From an uncultured cyanobacterium (GTDB taxonomy: Bacteria; Cyanobacteriota; Cyanobacteriia; Cyanobacteriales; Nostocaceae), in NCBI GenBank assembly GCA_903848645.1, contig CAINGU010000063.1, positions 48,381-112,380 on the forward strand: 64,000 bases of DNA, given 5' to 3'. Position 1 is the stretch's first letter. Every line of letters starts with the position of its first letter. The notes below the pieces were generated by a model. That model was given only the letters and a program-made list of their open reading frames with translations, searched no databases and was not told the origin of the DNA. Shown one piece after another: positions 9,496-19,828 of this stretch. The position numbers and the translations under genes were made by a program.

Positions 9496-9765
9496 CTAAA
9501 AAGCCTGAATCCATTCTTTAACAAAATACTCTGTCCAAATGCCGTTTTGCCAATAGGGATCTGATTCCACTAATTGACGAACGGTGTTTTCGTCTTCGGC
9601 TTCGTAAATGGCAAAAACTTGAGTTACATCTTTGGTAGGACCAATGGTAATTAAAATCCCAGATTCTTTCTGTTGTGCTAATCCGGCTAAATGGGCTTGA
9701 CGATGAGGTTCACGTTTGGTGAGAACGTCTTCACAATAACTTCCCCATAAGATGTATTTTGTCAT
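9496..9765 (-). CDS. YciI family protein
   Basis: An 89-residue single-domain protein of the YCII (ferredoxin-like alpha/beta) family. The typical opening with a short beta strand (MTKYILWG), the conserved histidine region (KREPHRQAHL, about residues 17-26) and the conserved ESDPYWQNGIW segment near 67-77 are all visible; the His and Asp form the presumed active site. Functions in the family are varied and mostly unknown; some members are lactone or dehalogenase-like enzymes. It is convergent with the gene before it and co-directional with pheT, 114 bp upstream. That gap contains ACCCATT/ATTACCC repeats (9841-9873). Confidence 0.8.
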   Translation of the reverse strand: MTKYILWGSYCEDVLTKREPHRQAHLAGLAQQKESGILITIGPTKDVTQVFAIYEAEDENTVRQLVESDPYWQNGIWTEYFVKEWIQAF

Positions 9766-9879
9766 AACTGCTTGTTAGTGATACTTGTTAATAATATAAA
9801 ACAAATTTGCATTTTTTTACTTGAAATATGGTAATGAGAATGGGTAATTACCCAATTACCCATTACCCATTACCAAATT

Positions 9880-12327
9880 CTAACTTCTGAGACTAACACC
9901 AAATTTCTCAACTAAGGCTGTTCGCACTTGATTATGAACTGGTTCAATTTCATTTTCGGTGAGAGTGCGATCGCTCGCACGATATACTAACCGAAAAGCT
10001 AAACTGCGTTGTCCTGTGGGGACGTGTTCACCACGATATTCGTCAAACAATTCCACAGAATTTAATAATCCCTTCCCAGCTTTATTAATGACTTTTTCCA
10101 GTTCGGAAACTGTCACTTTCACAGGGGCAAAAAATGCCAAATCTCTGTCACTAGCCGGATAGGTAGAATAAGCACTGAATTTGGGAACTAGCAAATCATC
10201 ATGATCCCAAGCATCCAACAAAGCATCTAAATCCAATTGAAACACATAAACGGCTTCTGGTAAATCTTTCTCTCGACGTAATTGGGGGTGAATTTGTCCG
10301 AATGTTCCCAGTCTATTACCTTTTACCCACAATGAAGCTGTGCGTCCAGGATGTAAGCGAGAATCTCGATTTTCCGGTTGAAATTCTACCGTTAATTTTA
10401 GTTGTTTAAAGACACTTTCTAAAATGCCTTTGGCTTCAAACCAAGTAATCGCTTCTTCCTTACCACCGCGTGACCATTTACCGCAAGTTATATCACCACC
10501 AATAATTCCAGCCAGCATTTCCGCTTCTTGTAAACCGTCTTCTTCGCGCCAGAAAATCCGTCCGATTTCAAAACCGTTTAAAGCCCCATTTCCTTGCTCT
10601 ATATTATATTGAAAAGCGGTAATTAAACCAGAAATTAAATCAGTGCGTAAAGCTGAATATTCGGCAAACAAAGGGTTACTTAAAACAATCTGTTTATCTT
10701 CACCGGGTTTCACCAAAGAATAATGAATTAATTCTGTCAAACCTTCAGCACGTAAATAACCGCGTAACCTGCGAATTAATTCTTGCTCTAAAGATAGATA
10801 CCCAGCTTCAGATTTTTCTGGTAAAGTATCGCAGAATTTATCATAACCATATAAACGGGCAATTTCTTCAATTAAATCAATTTCCCGTTCTAAATCGCGG
10901 TAACGATAGGGAGGTACGGTAACTGTCCAATTTCGGTTATCAATTTTGACTAATTTACACCCTAAAGCAGTGAGAATTTTTTCTACATCTGACCCTTGTA
11001 ATTCTCCAGTTTCAAGTCCTAATTCAATGGGACCTAACACTTCATTCACTTTATCTAAACGCAGGTTAATAGAATGTGACCAAGTAGAAGCATCTGGACG
11101 ATAATCGGAAATTTCTTGCTGAACAATCACACCTGCGGCTAATTCACTAATTAAGGATAAAGCCCGGTTACAAGCTATTTCTAATTCTGCGCGATTTACT
11201 CCTCTTTCATATCTGCCAGAAGCTTCACTTCTTAAACCCGCACTACGAGAAGAACGGCGAATAGCCACAGAATCAAATAACGCAGCTTCTAAAACTAAAC
11301 TTTGTGTACCTTCATGAACTTCTGTTTCTGCACCACCCATAACACCTGCTAAAGCTACTGCCTTATTATTAGCAGTAATTAATAAATTTTGGGGCGATAA
11401 ATTGCGAATATTTCCATCTAAGGTTGTTAAAGTTTCTCCAACTTCCGCAAACCGCACACCAATAATTAAATTTTCTCCTCCACCTACAGATTGTAAACGC
11501 TCTTTGTCGAAAGCGTGGAGAGGTTGTCCTCTTTCTAATAAAACGTAGTTAGTGATATCAACTACATTATTAATTGGTCTAACTCCCGCAGCGCGTAAAC
11601 GCTGTTGTAACCATTCAGGAGAAGGTGCAATTTTGATGTTTTCAACAACTGTACCAATATAAGCAGGACAAGCTTGGGTTTCAGAAATTTTTAAAGTCAG
11701 GTTTTTTGCGGTTTTGATATTTTCTACTTCCGCAATTTGGGGAATTGATAATTTTCCACCGGTCAAAGCTGCTACTTCCCTCGCAATACCCACCATAGAT
11801 AAAGCGTCAGCACGGTTAGCGGTAGCGGTGACATCTAAAATCACATCCTCTAAACCCAACAGGGGACGCACGTCACTACCCAGTTTAATTTTTTCGGGCA
11901 GATTTTCTTCCGAGAAGATATGAATACCGTCAATATCAGTGGGTAAACCGAGTTCTTTTAAAGAACATATCATCCCATTAGAAGGAACACCCCGCAGTTT
12001 TGCGGGTTTGATTTTTAAATCAATATTGGGTAAATAAGTTCCTGTGGTTGCGACGGGAACATAGATATCTGCGCGGACGTTCGCAGCACCACAAACGATA
12101 TTTACAGTCTCAGCAGCACCAATATCTACGGTACAAACGCTCAATTTATCGGCATTGGGGTGGGGTTGACGTTCTAGCACTTTCCCCACAACTACGCCAT
12201 TAGCCCAAGTGCGACGATCTTCTATATCTTCTACTTCAAACCCTGCCATTGTCAAGGTTTCCGCCAGTTCTTCTGGGGTGAGTTTGATTTCTACGAGTTC
12301 TTTTAACCAGTTTAGAGAAATACGCAT
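9880..12327 (-). CDS. pheT: Phenylalanine-tRNA ligase beta subunit
   Basis: At 815 residues it is full length for bacterial PheT. In order it has an N-terminal fold with an EMAP-type tRNA-binding OB domain (about residues 40-150, with NIVCGAANV), the B3/B4 editing module (about 215-385, with [12 protein letters not shown] and LAGVMGG), the B5 domain (about 405-480), the core catalytic-like domain (about 480-690, with [20 protein letters not shown]) and a C-terminal ferredoxin-fold anticodon-binding domain (about 720-815, with [10 protein letters not shown]). It pairs with PheS to charge tRNA-Phe in the cytoplasm. pheS is not in this window, so the two genes are separate here, as is common in cyanobacteria. 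Confidence 0.97.
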   Translation of the reverse strand: MRISLNWLKELVEIKLTPEELAETLTMAGFEVEDIEDRRTWANGVVVGKVLERQPHPNADKLSVCTVDIGAAETVNIVCGAANVRADIYVPVATTGTYLPNIDLKIKPAKLRGVPSNGMICSLKELGLPTDIDGIHIFSEENLPEKIKLGSDVRPLLGLEDVILDVTATANRADALSMVGIAREVAALTGGKLSIPQIAEVENIKTAKNLTLKISETQACPAYIGTVVENIKIAPSPEWLQQRLRAAGVRPINNVVDITNYVLLERGQPLHAFDKERLQSVGGGENLIIGVRFAEVGETLTTLDGNIRNLSPQNLLITANNKAVALAGVMGGAETEVHEGTQSLVLEAALFDSVAIRRSSRSAGLRSEASGRYERGVNRAELEIACNRALSLISELAAGVIVQQEISDYRPDASTWSHSINLRLDKVNEVLGPIELGLETGELQGSDVEKILTALGCKLVKIDNRNWTVTVPPYRYRDLEREIDLIEEIARLYGYDKFCDTLPEKSEAGYLSLEQELIRRLRGYLRAEGLTELIHYSLVKPGEDKQIVLSNPLFAEYSALRTDLISGLITAFQYNIEQGNGALNGFEIGRIFWREEDGLQEAEMLAGIIGGDITCGKWSRGGKEEAITWFEAKGILESVFKQLKLTVEFQPENRDSRLHPGRTASLWVKGNRLGTFGQIHPQLRREKDLPEAVYVFQLDLDALLDAWDHDDLLVPKFSAYSTYPASDRDLAFFAPVKVTVSELEKVINKAGKGLLNSVELFDEYRGEHVPTGQRSLAFRLVYRASDRTLTENEIEPVHNQVRTALVEKFGVSLRS

Positions 12328-12840
12328 GGAGTCTGTTTGTTTGGATTTTTTTCTGCTCTAATTTTATATATTAAGTGAAAATTATTAATTTTTTTGTTTC
12401 ACCTATAAGTAGAGATATTATCCCAACTTTACATGAGACCGCACAGAATCATAAAAACCATGAATTCATCCGTATTTATCTGCGTTAATCTGCGTTTATC
12501 TGCGTTCAATAATTCTTGAAATTTGATTCTATGCAGTTTTATCTTAACTTGGTATTACACAAAAAGCCTCTACATTTTTTTTCACCGGATGTCTATTATG
12601 ATTAATTCAGCAGATATCAACATCTATTCCTATGGGAGATATGTCCAATATGGTACAGCAATTATCACCCGCAGCGGGGGGATTGAGGGGGGTGCGAGGA
12701 GGGGGCTATGATATACTTGATATGATTAGGAAATCCTATTTAAGATTTAGTTGTTCTACATACATTATTTTGGAGTTGGAATTATGACAGATGGGAAAAA
12801 TATCAATAAACTCTTATTTTCTCAACAGGTTAGAAACAAC
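12328..12840. other. Long intergenic region between pheT and the next minus-strand gene
   Basis: 513 bp with repeats but no convincing gene. It holds ATCTGCGTTAATCTGCGTTTATC-type repeats (about 12478-12507) and a G-rich CGGGGGGATTGAGGGGGGTGCGAG tract (about 12674-12700), related to a common cyanobacterial intergenic repeat. A possible 24-codon ORF starts at 12784 (listed separately). The upstream part should carry the pheT promoter. Confidence 0.45.
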
Positions 12841-12858
12841 TTAAAGAGTGTGAATTAA
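12784..12858 (+). CDS. Possible 24-residue peptide (uncertain)
   Basis: ATG 12784 opens a 24-codon frame (MTDGKNINKL...KSVN) ending at TAA 12858. It is preceded by TTGGAGTTGG about 9 bp upstream, a plausible ribosome-binding sequence. Its last 18 bp overlap the 3' end of the convergent gene at 12841. No family is recognised, and it may be chance in an AT-rich gap. Confidence 0.2.
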   Translation: MTDGKNINKLLFSQQVRNNLKSVN

Positions 12859-13158
12859 ATCTGCAAAACCGTAAATACTAATTCCTAATAATAATAATGC
12901 AGTTAATTGGGTAATGCGTTTTTGATTTAAAAATGTGTGGCTGTGTCCGTTGGGAGACATCGCTTCCCGGACTAAAATAGAAGTTGATGCTCCCACTACG
13001 AAACTTAAACCGAGGATGATATAAGGTTTATCTGGGACAATAATGGAAATTGTTAACATAGCGATCGCTAATGTCAACATTAATAATTCCACAAACCGTG
13101 GTGGATGATATTGACTAGATAAAATCAAGCTGTTTAACCAAAAATTCCAGGTTCTCAT
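12841..13158 (-). CDS. Small membrane protein, function unknown
   Basis: 105 residues with three hydrophobic segments at about 24-42, 44-64 and 84-101; the central loop contains REAMSPNGHSHT. No named family is recognised. The C-terminus (ADLIHTL) is encoded where a short plus-strand ORF converges. Upstream, the start is followed within a few bases by a long heptameric repeat array, so its promoter must lie within or beyond the array at 13160-13275. Confidence 0.55.
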   Translation of the reverse strand: MRTWNFWLNSLILSSQYHPPRFVELLMLTLAIAMLTISIIVPDKPYIILGLSFVVGASTSILVREAMSPNGHSHTFLNQKRITQLTALLLLGISIYGFADLIHTL

Positions 13159-13159
13159 A

Positions 13160-13280
13160 ATTTGTCAGTTGTTAGTTGTTAGTTGTTAGTTGTCAGTTGT
13201 CAGTTGTCAGTTGTTAGTTGTTAGTTGTTAGTTGTTAGTTGTTAGTTGTTAGCTGTCAGTGGTTAGTAGTTGTTGCACTC
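13160..13280. repeat. Heptameric STRR array (TTGTTAG / TTGTCAG)
   Basis: About 15 consecutive 7-bp units alternating TTGTTAG and TTGTCAG run between the small membrane protein gene and chlI. Heptamer arrays of this type are the STRR class described in Anabaena, Nostoc and relatives. The two unit types differ by one base and are mixed, suggesting slippage plus point change. Isolated units recur near 45703-45719 (GACAACT) and 50571-50585. Confidence 0.85.
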
Positions 13281-13309
13281 ACCACTGACATCTATATTAA
13301 CTAAATTAA

Positions 13310-14428
13310 CTAACGAACTCCAGCTTTGATACCTGCACCGTTTTTCTGTGCGGAATCTTCTGGGAGTTCCACACCAAAAACTCGACAAAAGACCTTTTCC
13401 ACCTTATAGCCAGTATCAATGGATTCCAAGGGATCTTTCCGCAAACGGTGACGCAGACATAAAGTAATTACCCGACGGATATCGTCAACTGTAACTTCTG
13501 TCCGGCCTTCAAAAGCAGTTAAGGCTTTCGCAGCGCGGTTAGTAACGATGTCACCGCGCAACCCGTCCACATCCAATTCTGAACAAACTTCGGAAATTTT
13601 CACCCGGAAGTCATAGTCTAAATTAACTTGTGGTAATAAATTTTGGGCATTGACAATTTGCTCTTGTAATGCTACTTGGGGAGCTTGGTGTTTTTCTAAA
13701 TACACCGGAGGATTTTGGTCAAATTCGCCCCGTTCTTCCACGATTTGCACCCGTAAAGCTGGTTCTTTAACAGTGCGGATTTCTGCGTGCATTCCGAAAC
13801 GGTCGAGAAGTTGAGGACGCAGTTCCCCTTCTTCTGGGTTTCCCGAACCGACGAGAACAAACTTTGCTGGGTGACGGATAGAAATCCCTTCCCGTTCCAC
13901 CGTGTTCCAGCCACTAGCAGCAGAATCGAGGAGTACGTCTACCAAGTGGTCATCTAACAAATTGACCTCATCAACGTAGAGAATACCTCTGTTGGCTTTG
14001 GCTAGGAGTCCAGGTTCAAAAGCCTTAACACCCTCAGATAAAGCCTTCTCAATGTCAATTGTCCCACAAACCCGGTCTTCTGTAGCGCCCAATGGTAAAT
14101 CTACCATTTGCACCTTTTTGTGAGTGATGGGAATTTCCAACCCTTGGGCTACTTGTTGACGGACTTCATCACTCATCAAGTCCGTGTCATTGGGGTCACT
14201 GTTGAAGGGGTCATTGGCGACAACAGGGATTTCTGGTAAAAGGTCCGCCAAGGCGCGGATAGTTGTAGATTTGCCGGTACCGCGATCGCCCATAATCATT
14301 ACACCACCAATTTTGGGGTCTATGACGTTTAGCAGCAGCGCCAGTTTCATTTCTTCTTGGCCGACGATGGCTGTAAATGGAAAGACCGCACGACGCGCAC
14401 TCGCACTAGCTTGAGCAGTTGAAGTCAC
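13310..14428 (-). CDS. chlI: Magnesium chelatase ATPase subunit I
   Basis: 372 residues, normal for cyanobacterial ChlI. It is an AAA+ ATPase with Walker A GDRGTGKS at 47-54, Walker [14 protein letters not shown] at 148-160 and arginine-finger regions ([19 protein letters not shown], about 195-213). ChlI forms hexameric rings with ChlD and drives insertion of Mg2+ into protoporphyrin IX by ChlH, the first committed step of chlorophyll synthesis. ChlD and ChlH are not in this window. The ORF is monocistronic, with a heptamer repeat array downstream and a 167-bp gap to the divergent ychF gene. Confidence 0.97.
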   Translation of the reverse strand: MTSTAQASASARRAVFPFTAIVGQEEMKLALLLNVIDPKIGGVMIMGDRGTGKSTTIRALADLLPEIPVVANDPFNSDPNDTDLMSDEVRQQVAQGLEIPITHKKVQMVDLPLGATEDRVCGTIDIEKALSEGVKAFEPGLLAKANRGILYVDEVNLLDDHLVDVLLDSAASGWNTVEREGISIRHPAKFVLVGSGNPEEGELRPQLLDRFGMHAEIRTVKEPALRVQIVEERGEFDQNPPVYLEKHQAPQVALQEQIVNAQNLLPQVNLDYDFRVKISEVCSELDVDGLRGDIVTNRAAKALTAFEGRTEVTVDDIRRVITLCLRHRLRKDPLESIDTGYKVEKVFCRVFGVELPEDSAQKNGAGIKAGVR

Positions 14429-14595
14429 TAAATTACCTTAACAATATTTTTTATGACAATTCTTTATTTTGACATATTTTGGGGAGGTGGGGGAGGGAAG
14501 TCAGTGATGATGACCGTCTTTTTGTGAATTAACCCAAACCATCCTCAACCTGTTTGAATTATCCTGGTACTTGAAACCAAAATCTAAAATCTACA

Positions 14596-15687
14596 ATGCT
14601 AAGAGCCGGAATTGTCGGACTTCCCAACGTCGGAAAATCAACCTTATTTAACGCTGTAGTCGCTAACGCTAAAGCTGAAGCGGCTAATTTCCCATTTTGC
14701 ACCATTGAACCGAATGTTGGCATGGTCTCCGTCCCCGATGACCGGTTAAATGTTTTAGCAAAAATTGCCGGTTCTGCACAAATTTTACCTGCCCGTGTCG
14801 AATTTGTGGACATTGCCGGTTTGGTAAAAGGTGCAAGTCAAGGAGAAGGACTGGGTAATCAATTTTTATCCCACATTCGGGAAGTTGATGCCATAGTTCA
14901 TGTTGTCCGTTGTTTTGAAAATGATGATATTATTCACGTTGCTGGTTCTGTTGACCCAGCCAGAGATATTGAAATCATTAATTTAGAACTTGGTTTATCT
15001 GATTTATTCCAAATTGAAAAACGCATTGATAGAACTCGCAAACTCGCACGCACTAGCAAAGATGCACAGTTTGAAATTACAGTTTTGGAAAAATTAGCCG
15101 CTGCTTTAAATGCAGGTAAATCTGTCCGTCAAGTCAGCTTGAATGCCGAAGAATCCGAAATTATTAAAGGCTTAGGCTTACTGACTAATAAACCAATTAT
15201 TTACGCTGCTAATGTTTCTGAAGAAGACTTAGCAACGGGTAATGATTTTGTCGAAAAAGTCCGAGAAGTTGCTGCGGTCGAAAATGCTCAAGTTGTCATA
15301 GTTTCCGCCCAAGTAGAAGCGGAATTAGTGGAATTACCAGAAGCAGATAAAGCTGATTTTCTCGAATCTTTGGGTGTGCAAGAAGGTGGTTTAAAATCTT
15401 TAATTCGTGCAACTTACACTCTTTTAGGTTTGCGAACTTATTTTACCTGTGGACCGAAAGAAACCCGCGCTTGGACAATTAATGCGGGAATGTCTGCACC
15501 TCAAGCCGCAGGAGTCATTCACTCTGATTTTGAACGGGGATTTATTCGCGCTGAAACTGTGGCTTATGACGATTTAGTAACTCATGGTTCAATGAATGCG
15601 GCTAAGGAAAAAGGCTTGGTTAGAAGTGAAGGTAAGGAATATATTGTGCAAGAAGGTGATGTCATGTTATTCCGGTTTAATGTGTAG
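14596..15687 (+). CDS. ychF: Redox-regulated ATPase YchF (OLA1 family)
   Basis: 363 residues, full length. It is an Obg-type P-loop protein with G1 GLPNVGKST at 8-16, G3 DIAGLVKGAS near 74-83, and NVSEE in place of the NKxD specificity motif, the feature that makes YchF prefer ATP over GTP. A helical coiled domain lies at about 135-210 and the TGS domain forms the C-terminal 85 residues. YchF binds ribosomes and is linked to translation and stress responses. It is divergent from chlI; the intervening 167 bp contain no other gene. Confidence 0.96.
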   Translation: MLRAGIVGLPNVGKSTLFNAVVANAKAEAANFPFCTIEPNVGMVSVPDDRLNVLAKIAGSAQILPARVEFVDIAGLVKGASQGEGLGNQFLSHIREVDAIVHVVRCFENDDIIHVAGSVDPARDIEIINLELGLSDLFQIEKRIDRTRKLARTSKDAQFEITVLEKLAAALNAGKSVRQVSLNAEESEIIKGLGLLTNKPIIYAANVSEEDLATGNDFVEKVREVAAVENAQVVIVSAQVEAELVELPEADKADFLESLGVQEGGLKSLIRATYTLLGLRTYFTCGPKETRAWTINAGMSAPQAAGVIHSDFERGFIRAETVAYDDLVTHGSMNAAKEKGLVRSEGKEYIVQEGDVMLFRFNV

Positions 15688-15784
15688 ATAAGCTATCAAA
15701 AATTTCACGCAAAGACGCAAAGATAAATTTAGCAAAGTCTAATTTATTACTTGCCTTGGCGACTAGAAGTCGCGGTTCATCTTG

Positions 15785-15906
15785 CACACAAACAAAACCC
15801 ATCTACCCTTCGGGAACGCCAAAGGCGAACATGGGTTTCAAATCCTTAATTTTTTGTTAGTCCACGCAGGTGGACTTTGTTTGTGTAGTAGCGATTTATA
15901 ATCGCC
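15785..15906. repeat. Dispersed hairpin repeat (CCACGCAGGTGG family), copy 2
   Basis: Downstream of ychF, CACACAAACAAAACCC (15785-15800) and GGACTTTGTTTGTGTAG (15872-15888) form outer arms around an ACCCATcta...ATGGGT hairpin and the AGTCCACGCAGGTGGACT palindrome. The flank reads TAGCGATTTATAATCGCC, like the ends of the other copies (...TATTCGCC). A GACGCAAAG-type repeat precedes it at 15700-15722. With the gap otherwise empty, this is all that the 299 bp between ychF and the Rpn gene contain. Confidence 0.65.
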
Positions 15907-15986
15907 GGAAACTTTTCAAACACCCTCTTAACCTAAGTTACTAGTTAGAAAAGCATTTGGCGTAAGATGAATTTGAAAGCAGAAGT

Positions 15987-16850
15987 TTAATTTCTTTGCC
16001 TAAACTGCTGTAATTCATCAAAAGTATTTACAGTTAAAATGCCCCTTTGAATATTTTTCAACTGTTCTAAATCAGCAATTTCTGATATTTCGGGCATGAG
16101 TTGTAAACCTTCTTGACCAAATTTCATCTCTAAAATTAGTTCAATTGATGACAGCATTACCTGTCTTCCTTCTTCTCTTCCTTCTCGTCGTCCTTCTTCC
16201 CTAATCTGTTGATACCAAGGAGATTCTTGTAATATTGCCATATCCCACCTCATAATTTGTTGAACTAAGGTGCTATCTAATACAAAGGTAGCAAAAAAAG
16301 CCATAACCGTTTCTAACTGGCTCAATTTTTCATCAGCACGAAGCATTTGTAATGCTTGTCTAACTGTTGATTCTTCTCCTCCACCTTTGAGAATGGGGAC
16401 AAAGGGAAGCAGGGAGGGAATAGGTTGACTTAAAGCGATTTCTACATCAACTTCCCAAAGATTGATCACCTGATAGTCTTGACGCGCCCGTAAACCAGCA
16501 AACTCTGATTCATAGCGTTGAGGAATTTCTGCTTCACTTTCTTTAAGGATGTTAATTAATACAGGGTAGGTGGGAAGATCATATTTTTCCTCCGCTAATG
16601 CTGCATAAGCCCGCATTCGTTTGGGCATTTCAGGCTTATATCGTAATTGTAACTCATTGAGAACAAGAAATTCGCCGTATTGCGGACTGGTGGCTTTGAT
16701 TAATACATCACTTTCTCTGCTTATCCATTGAAATTCGGAATTGAGAATTTCTCCGGGGGTAATGTCGGGGATTTGTGTTACCCATTTTACCCAATTTTCG
16801 GGAGCAAGGCTGATTAATTTTTTGGTACTGATATCTGCTTTTTTAACCAT
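15987..16850 (-). CDS. Rpn / PD-(D/E)XK nuclease family putative transposase
   Basis: 287 residues resembling the cyanobacterial Rpn/PDDEXK_2 families. A nuclease-like region covers about 30-110 (with the FLVLNELQLRY strand and the ...RMRAYAALAEEKY helix), followed by helices and a charged EEGRREGREEGRQ segment near 216-228 that is a hallmark of these proteins, then a DUF4351-like tail. Rpn proteins of E. coli cut DNA and raise RecA-independent recombination; activity here is unproven, and the canonical aspartate is not obvious. Only 9 bp separate its start from the end of the kinase gene upstream, so the two are probably one transcript. Confidence 0.72.
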   Translation of the reverse strand: MVKKADISTKKLISLAPENWVKWVTQIPDITPGEILNSEFQWISRESDVLIKATSPQYGEFLVLNELQLRYKPEMPKRMRAYAALAEEKYDLPTYPVLINILKESEAEIPQRYESEFAGLRARQDYQVINLWEVDVEIALSQPIPSLLPFVPILKGGGEESTVRQALQMLRADEKLSQLETVMAFFATFVLDSTLVQQIMRWDMAILQESPWYQQIREEGRREGREEGRQVMLSSIELILEMKFGQEGLQLMPEISEIADLEQLKNIQRGILTVNTFDELQQFRQRN

Positions 16851-16859
16851 AAAAAACTA

Positions 16860-18566
16860 CTATAAATTACTGGGTATGGTTTTAAATTTATCTGTTGCAC
16901 CTAGAGAATAATCCTCTAATTTAAAATCAGCAAAAGGTTTTTTCTCTAATCTATCTCTTAAAGCTTCATCTAAGATTACCCCTTCCGCTTGTTTTTTGAC
17001 ACCAATGATAATAATACTGCGTTGATAAGCAGTTGAATCTTGACTAGCTTGACAATCTTTTCTCTGAAATTGTCCCAGATTTAATAAGCGATAACCTTTA
17101 ACACTGGGTGTACTACTAAATATCTTTTTTCCTAATAGTTGAATTTGCTGAGAACGTTCTAAAGCCCGTCTTTGTTCGGCGGTAATATCACCTTCACAAG
17201 AAGCTGTTCCCACAGAAATAATCTCGCTGGGATTTTCCATAATTTTCTGGATTCCTTCTTGTTCTAAATTAGATTTTAAGGAATCAAGAGTAATAGTTTG
17301 ATCATTATATTTAATTTGGTAAGTGCTACCTAATTGCCATTTATATTCTACTGATAAAACCGCAATATTAAATTCTGCAACTCTCCCTTGACTATCTTTT
17401 CCTTCTTCATAGGGAAAATAATCAACTTTGCCTTGTTTAACTGGTGCTTGTCCATAGTCAGGAGGTAAAGCTGCAAATTTGCTATTTCTAAATGCCAATG
17501 ATATCCACCAAAGTAGTAATAAGGAAACTATTAAAGCTGCAAACCAGGCTAATAATGGTAATTTTTCAGGTTGTTTTTGTGGAGGAATAACAGTATTATT
17601 AGTAGTTGGTTGATTAACTATTTCTGTTTTCCCTCCTTCTCCAACATTCACCGTTGCGGAGGTATTTCCTGTGAGTTGATATTCAATTTCTGCTAATCTT
17701 TCTAAAATCTCTTCAGTATTGCTAGGACGGTTACTAACTTCCGTTGACATTAACCAATCAATGAAATCTAATAATAATGGAGAAACATGAGTTGCATGAT
17801 CTCGCCATTGTAAGATATCTAAATGAGGATCATATAATTGTCCAGGGGGTAATCCCGTTAATAAAAATACAAATGTGCGTCCTAAAGCAAAGAAATCTGA
17901 TTGGGGTATGGCTTGTCCTCGCATTTGTTCTAGAGGACTATAACCTGATGATGAAATTGCTGTTATTCCTCCACCATTTGCCAAATAAGTTCTAGTAATC
18001 TCTCTGGCTGTACCAAAGTCAATTAATACTAATTGCCCATCAGGACGAATCATGATATTTGATGGTTTAATATCTCTATGTAAATATTGTTGGTTATGAA
18101 CTAAAGCTAAAATTTCTAATAATTGTTTTAACCAGGCTATGGCTTGGGCTTCAGAAATGGGGCGGTTTTGTTGTTGCTTTAACCACTGTTCTAAATTGGG
18201 TCCTTCAATCTTTTCCATAACCAGACAATGCAACATCACATTATTTCTGGTTTGATAGGGAAAGTAACCCTCTGCTTTAGGAATACCCGGATGATTTAAT
18301 TGTTCTAAAACATTAGCTTCTTGTTGAAAAAGTGATAAGGCTTTACTATCATTTGTTAATTCTTCTTTGAGAACTTTGAGAATTTTTGGGGTGTCTTGTT
18401 GATAGGCTTCGTAAATTTTACCAAACCCAGTTTTATCACTCAATAAACGTAATACTCGATAACGTCCTATCAATTCCAATTGAGAACCACAACTTTGACA
18501 AAAGCGGTTTTCATCATTATCTGGGTGGTTGGGTTGGGGACAAACTGGATTAATGCAAAGGCTCAT
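16860..18566 (-). CDS. Zinc-ribbon serine/threonine protein kinase, membrane anchored
   Basis: 568 residues. The N-terminus carries a four-cysteine ribbon (C4, C9, C23, C26), as in many cyanobacterial Hanks-type kinases. The kinase domain spans about 33-295: glycine loop GFGKIYEA, the catalytic HRDIKPSN near 161-168 and DFG near 180. One transmembrane helix is at about 334-357, followed by a roughly 210-residue extracytoplasmic part of unknown fold that probably senses a ligand. Substrates are unknown. The start ATG 18566 lies at the edge of a GGGAACA repeat array (18569-18630), which leaves little room for a ribosome-binding site. Probable co-transcription with the Rpn gene. Confidence 0.9.
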   Translation of the reverse strand: MSLCINPVCPQPNHPDNDENRFCQSCGSQLELIGRYRVLRLLSDKTGFGKIYEAYQQDTPKILKVLKEELTNDSKALSLFQQEANVLEQLNHPGIPKAEGYFPYQTRNNVMLHCLVMEKIEGPNLEQWLKQQQNRPISEAQAIAWLKQLLEILALVHNQQYLHRDIKPSNIMIRPDGQLVLIDFGTAREITRTYLANGGGITAISSSGYSPLEQMRGQAIPQSDFFALGRTFVFLLTGLPPGQLYDPHLDILQWRDHATHVSPLLLDFIDWLMSTEVSNRPSNTEEILERLAEIEYQLTGNTSATVNVGEGGKTEIVNQPTTNNTVIPPQKQPEKLPLLAWFAALIVSLLLLWWISLAFRNSKFAALPPDYGQAPVKQGKVDYFPYEEGKDSQGRVAEFNIAVLSVEYKWQLGSTYQIKYNDQTITLDSLKSNLEQEGIQKIMENPSEIISVGTASCEGDITAEQRRALERSQQIQLLGKKIFSSTPSVKGYRLLNLGQFQRKDCQASQDSTAYQRSIIIIGVKKQAEGVILDEALRDRLEKKPFADFKLEDYSLGATDKFKTIPSNL

Positions 18567-18568
18567 AA

Positions 18569-18630
18569 TAGGGAACAGGGAACAGGGAACAGGGAATAGG
18601 GAATAGGGAATAGGGAATAGGGAATAGGAA
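18569..18630. repeat. Heptameric STRR array (GGGAACA / GGGAATA)
   Basis: About eight units of GGGAACA grading into GGGAATA lie immediately upstream of the kinase start codon. The same unit occurs near 61190-61217 and its complement (TGTTCCC) near 19790-19808. Confidence 0.85.
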
Positions 18631-18718
18631 AGGGTTAATTAACGGTAAGAGGTGAATATTTATTTTTAGTTTTGCCTTTTAGCAATTACCAATTACCAAT
18701 TACCAATTAGAAATTATC

Positions 18719-19555
18719 TCATGTTTGTGCTGCTAAAAAAGCGGCGACTGTTTGATTAAATTCTGTAGGGTTGGTTAAAAATGGCCAATGATTTCCGGGG
18801 ACTTGACACAAATTTAAGTTTTTGAGGTTGGTTTTGTAGGGTTGAATTTGCCAATTTTGGCGGTTCACACCTTTTTCCGGTTGTATAAAGAGGGCAGGTG
18901 TGTCAATTGGGTAAATGAAACCTGGTACTTCCATTACCGCGTCAAAAATGCCATCACGGGCAGCAATGGTAAATTTGCTACCCCAAGTACCGTCGGGTTT
19001 TTGTTCAATTCCGGCTTGAAAAACTTGCTGTTGCCAAGAACTCCAATTTTGATATTGACTGAGTTGTTGAATTTTCTGTTCAGCTTCTTGGTAACTGGTA
19101 AAGGGTCCCATGCTTTTGAGGAAAGGTAAAACGCGATACAACAGGGGAAATGTGAGTTTCAGGAAACTGGGCATTTTCCAGATAAAAATAGGATCTACCA
19201 ATGTGATACTTTTTAATCTAGCTGGGTTCTCTCTAGCCCAAATAGCGGCTAATTTCCCTGTCCAAGAGTGACTGACGATATGAGCGGCAGACCACCCCAG
19301 TTTATCCATTAATGCCTCCAAATCAGCGATCGCACTGTCAAAAGTATAATCTTGTTCTGGCTTACTACTCTCACCATGACCACGCATATCTGGCGCAACT
19401 ATGTGGTAATCTGCTGCTAAATAATCTGCCAAACTAGACCAAACCAAGGCATTATCAGCCATACCGTGTAATAAAAGTAATGGTTCTTGACCTTGATTCC
19501 ATTCTAAATAAGAAAGTTGAAGATCAGATGTTGATAAAGTTTTACGTACAGTCAT
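18719..19555 (-). CDS. Alpha/beta hydrolase
   Basis: 278 residues with the full alpha/beta-hydrolase fold. The oxyanion-hole motif LLLHGMADN is near residues 27-35, the nucleophile elbow SHSWTG near 95-100 (serine in an H-S-W context instead of the usual G-H-S), a candidate acid in the VDP segment near 124-126, and the catalytic histidine in GNHWPF near 255-260. The substrate is not predictable from sequence; relatives include esterases and C-C hydrolases. It is followed by an ATTACCA repeat run (18690-18710) and is divergent from the SagB-type gene. Confidence 0.85.
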   Translation of the reverse strand: MTVRKTLSTSDLQLSYLEWNQGQEPLLLLHGMADNALVWSSLADYLAADYHIVAPDMRGHGESSKPEQDYTFDSAIADLEALMDKLGWSAAHIVSHSWTGKLAAIWARENPARLKSITLVDPIFIWKMPSFLKLTFPLLYRVLPFLKSMGPFTSYQEAEQKIQQLSQYQNWSSWQQQVFQAGIEQKPDGTWGSKFTIAARDGIFDAVMEVPGFIYPIDTPALFIQPEKGVNRQNWQIQPYKTNLKNLNLCQVPGNHWPFLTNPTEFNQTVAAFLAAQT

Positions 19556-19828
19556 TATTTAGTTAATCTTTTTCAAGATAAGTGATTAAGAATTTTAGCA
19601 GAAAACCTCAAAATTGATGTTTTAATTTTTAATTTTTAATTGTTTAAGATTGTACTGATTAACACGAATAAATGGAGTTAATGAATGTCAAAATCAATAG
19701 TAGGACTACACTATAGTGGTATGCACTTGAATAAGATACAAAAGTTACCTAAAAAGCCATACAGTAAAAGACTTTCGACTTTTCTGTTCCCTGTTCCCTG
19801 TTCCCTGCTATAGGATATTAAAATTACT

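Noticed and set aside
12523..12711. 62-codon plus-strand ORF upstream of the small membrane protein gene
   Set aside because: It runs through a G-rich repeat tract, has no ribosome-binding site and no recognisable composition.
13160..13280. Possible CRISPR array
   Set aside because: Repeats are 7-bp heptamers in direct contact with no spacers, so it is an STRR and not a CRISPR.
19685..19813. 42-codon ORF upstream of the SagB-type gene
   Set aside because: It has a weak GGAG upstream, but its end is encoded by a TGTTCCC repeat and no homologous pattern is recognised.
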